Positions 63,187 to 64,000 of a stretch of 64,000 nucleotides of DNA are shown piece after piece. A program made the position numbers and the translations under genes. Position 1 is the stretch's first letter, and the number at the start of each line of letters is the position of its first letter. The stretch is taken from contig NZ_FMZQ01000016.1 in assembly GCF_900102635.1 (NCBI RefSeq), forward strand, positions 62,001 through 126,000, read 5' to 3'. Under the pieces are notes generated by a model, which saw only the letters and a list, made by a program, of their open reading frames with translations, did not search any database and had not been told where the DNA came from. This stretch comes from Ectopseudomonas chengduensis (lineage in GTDB: Bacteria; Pseudomonadota; Gammaproteobacteria; Pseudomonadales; Pseudomonadaceae).

Positions 63187-64000
63187 TCAGCCGTTGACCA
63201 CACTTCCACCGTTGACATGCAGCATCTGCCCGGTGACATAAGAGGCATCGTTGCTGGCCAGATAAACGAATGCCGGAGCGACCTCTGCAGGTTGTCCAGG
63301 CCGGCCCAGCGGCGTGTCGGCACCGAACTCGGAGACCTTCTCGGCGCTGAATGTGGACGGGATCAGCGGCGTCCAGATCGGCCCAGGCGCAACGCCATTG
63401 ACGCGAATGCCACGCGGCGCCAGGTTGATCGACAGCGAGCGGGTGAACGAGGTGATCGCGCCCTTGGTCGAGGAATAGTCGAGCAGCATCGGGTTGCCCT
63501 TGTAGGCCGTCACCGAACTGGTGTTGATGATGCTCGCCCCCGGCTGCAGATGCTCCAGCGCAACCTTGGTCAGGTGGAACATGGCGAAGATGTTGGTGCG
63601 GAAAGTCTGCTCCCACTGCGACTCGTCGAGTGCTTCGAGGTTGTGCTCGGGATGCTGTTCGCCGGCGTTGTTGATGAGGATATCGAGGCGCCCCCACTTG
63701 GCGATCACGGCGTCGACCACGCACTGGCAGAAGCCGCCGTCGCCCACGTCACCCGCCAGGGCGATGGCTTCGCCGCCGTGGTGCTTCACCTCGTCGAGGG
63801 TTTTCTGCGCGTCTTCATCCTCGTTCAGGTAAACCAATGCAACCTTGGCCCCTTCCAGGGCGTAGTGCACGGCAACGGCGCGACCGATACCGCTGTCGCC
63901 GCCGGTGATGATCGCCACCTTGCCGGTCGGCTTGCCGGCCGCGCGGTAATCATCGGCAAGGTAGACCGGCTCAGGGTGCATGGCGTGTTCGACACCAGGT
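63187..64000 (-). CDS. Short-chain dehydrogenase/reductase, 5' end outside the window
   Basis: At least 270 residues are visible. The ATG at 63981 (MHPEPVYLADDY) is internal: the frame stays open to the window edge and reads PGVEHA before it, which matches the N-terminal extension (PG...M.P.P) of the YhdF/YghA-like SDR group. The NAD(P) motif is TGGDSGIGRA, NNAG follows, and the catalytic Tyr-Lys pair lies in DYSSTKGA. These SDRs of about 285 aa reduce aldehydes or sugars and are stress-induced in several bacteria. Substrate unknown. Confidence 0.92.
   Translation of the reverse strand, partial: PGVEHAMHPEPVYLADDYRAAGKPTGKVAIITGGDSGIGRAVAVHYALEGAKVALVYLNEDEDAQKTLDEVKHHGGEAIALAGDVGDGGFCQCVVDAVIAKWGRLDILINNAGEQHPEHNLEALDESQWEQTFRTNIFAMFHLTKVALEHLQPGASIINTSSVTAYKGNPMLLDYSSTKGAITSFTRSLSINLAPRGIRVNGVAPGPIWTPLIPSTFSAEKVSEFGADTPLGRPGQPAEVAPAFVYLASNDASYVTGQMLHVNGGSVVNG

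Overview
The window looks like a chromosomal segment of a high-GC gammaproteobacterium, almost certainly Pseudomonas. The evidence is an OprD-family porin, the LexA-controlled imuA-imuB-dnaE2 cassette, a MocR/PdxR-type regulator, Pseudomonas-type REP elements, and a trehalose/glycogen/catalase/metallothionein block resembling, from memory, the stress island around PA2134-PA2192 of P. aeruginosa. The species cannot be fixed by eye. I saw no tRNA, rRNA, CRISPR array, prophage or intact insertion sequence.

Layout. 1-12.7 kb: the end of an oxidoreductase gene, a large palindromic repeat, cheV, an unknown gene, an AraC regulator, a type II NADH dehydrogenase-like gene divergent from a MocR regulator, an OprD porin, and the SOS mutagenesis operon imuA-imuB-dnaE2 behind a LexA box. 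12.7-13.2 kb holds no convincing gene, only palindromes and a short tandem repeat. 13.2-16.0 kb: a GNAT-Rnk fusion, two ferritin-like PA2169-family proteins and a ClpP-like protein. 16.1-22.1 kb: a possible small RNA, then a caa3-type cytochrome oxidase cluster (CopD/HemJ-like, DUF2231, coxB with a fused cytochrome c domain, coxA fused to coxC, a small membrane protein, ctaG). 22.4-27.6 kb: small membrane and Cys-rich proteins, catalase katE, a DUF4142 protein and a CinA/PncC-like amidohydrolase.

27.8-56.2 kb is the carbohydrate core. A forward operon glgA-treZ-malQ-treY-DUF2934-glgX is followed by a zinc alcohol/formaldehyde dehydrogenase and an endonuclease/phosphatase-clsB-ybhN envelope operon. 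glgP lies in reverse, facing a DUF3182/hydrolase/CBS cassette, and then comes the reverse operon glgE-treS(Pep2 fusion)-glgB. Together these encode the GlgE route (trehalose to maltose to maltose-1-phosphate to alpha-glucan, branched by GlgB), remodelling by GlgP, GlgX and MalQ, and TreY/TreZ release of trehalose from alpha-glucan. No glgC is present here. 56.3-64 kb carries more stress-type genes: MgtC, a Rho-N/SAP-like protein, metallothionein, DUF2892, a carboxylate-amine ligase, a haem-oxygenase-like diiron enzyme with a methyltransferase, a hemerythrin, a KGG-repeat protein and a short-chain dehydrogenase cut by the window edge.

The main new observation is a recurrent promoter-like element, GAAC(NN)-N17-TC(N3). 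It lies upstream of at least ten separate transcription units of the stress block (katE, glgA, glgE, mgtC and others) and resembles AlgU/RpoE-type ECF promoters. If real, it would make the whole block a regulon of one envelope-stress sigma factor.
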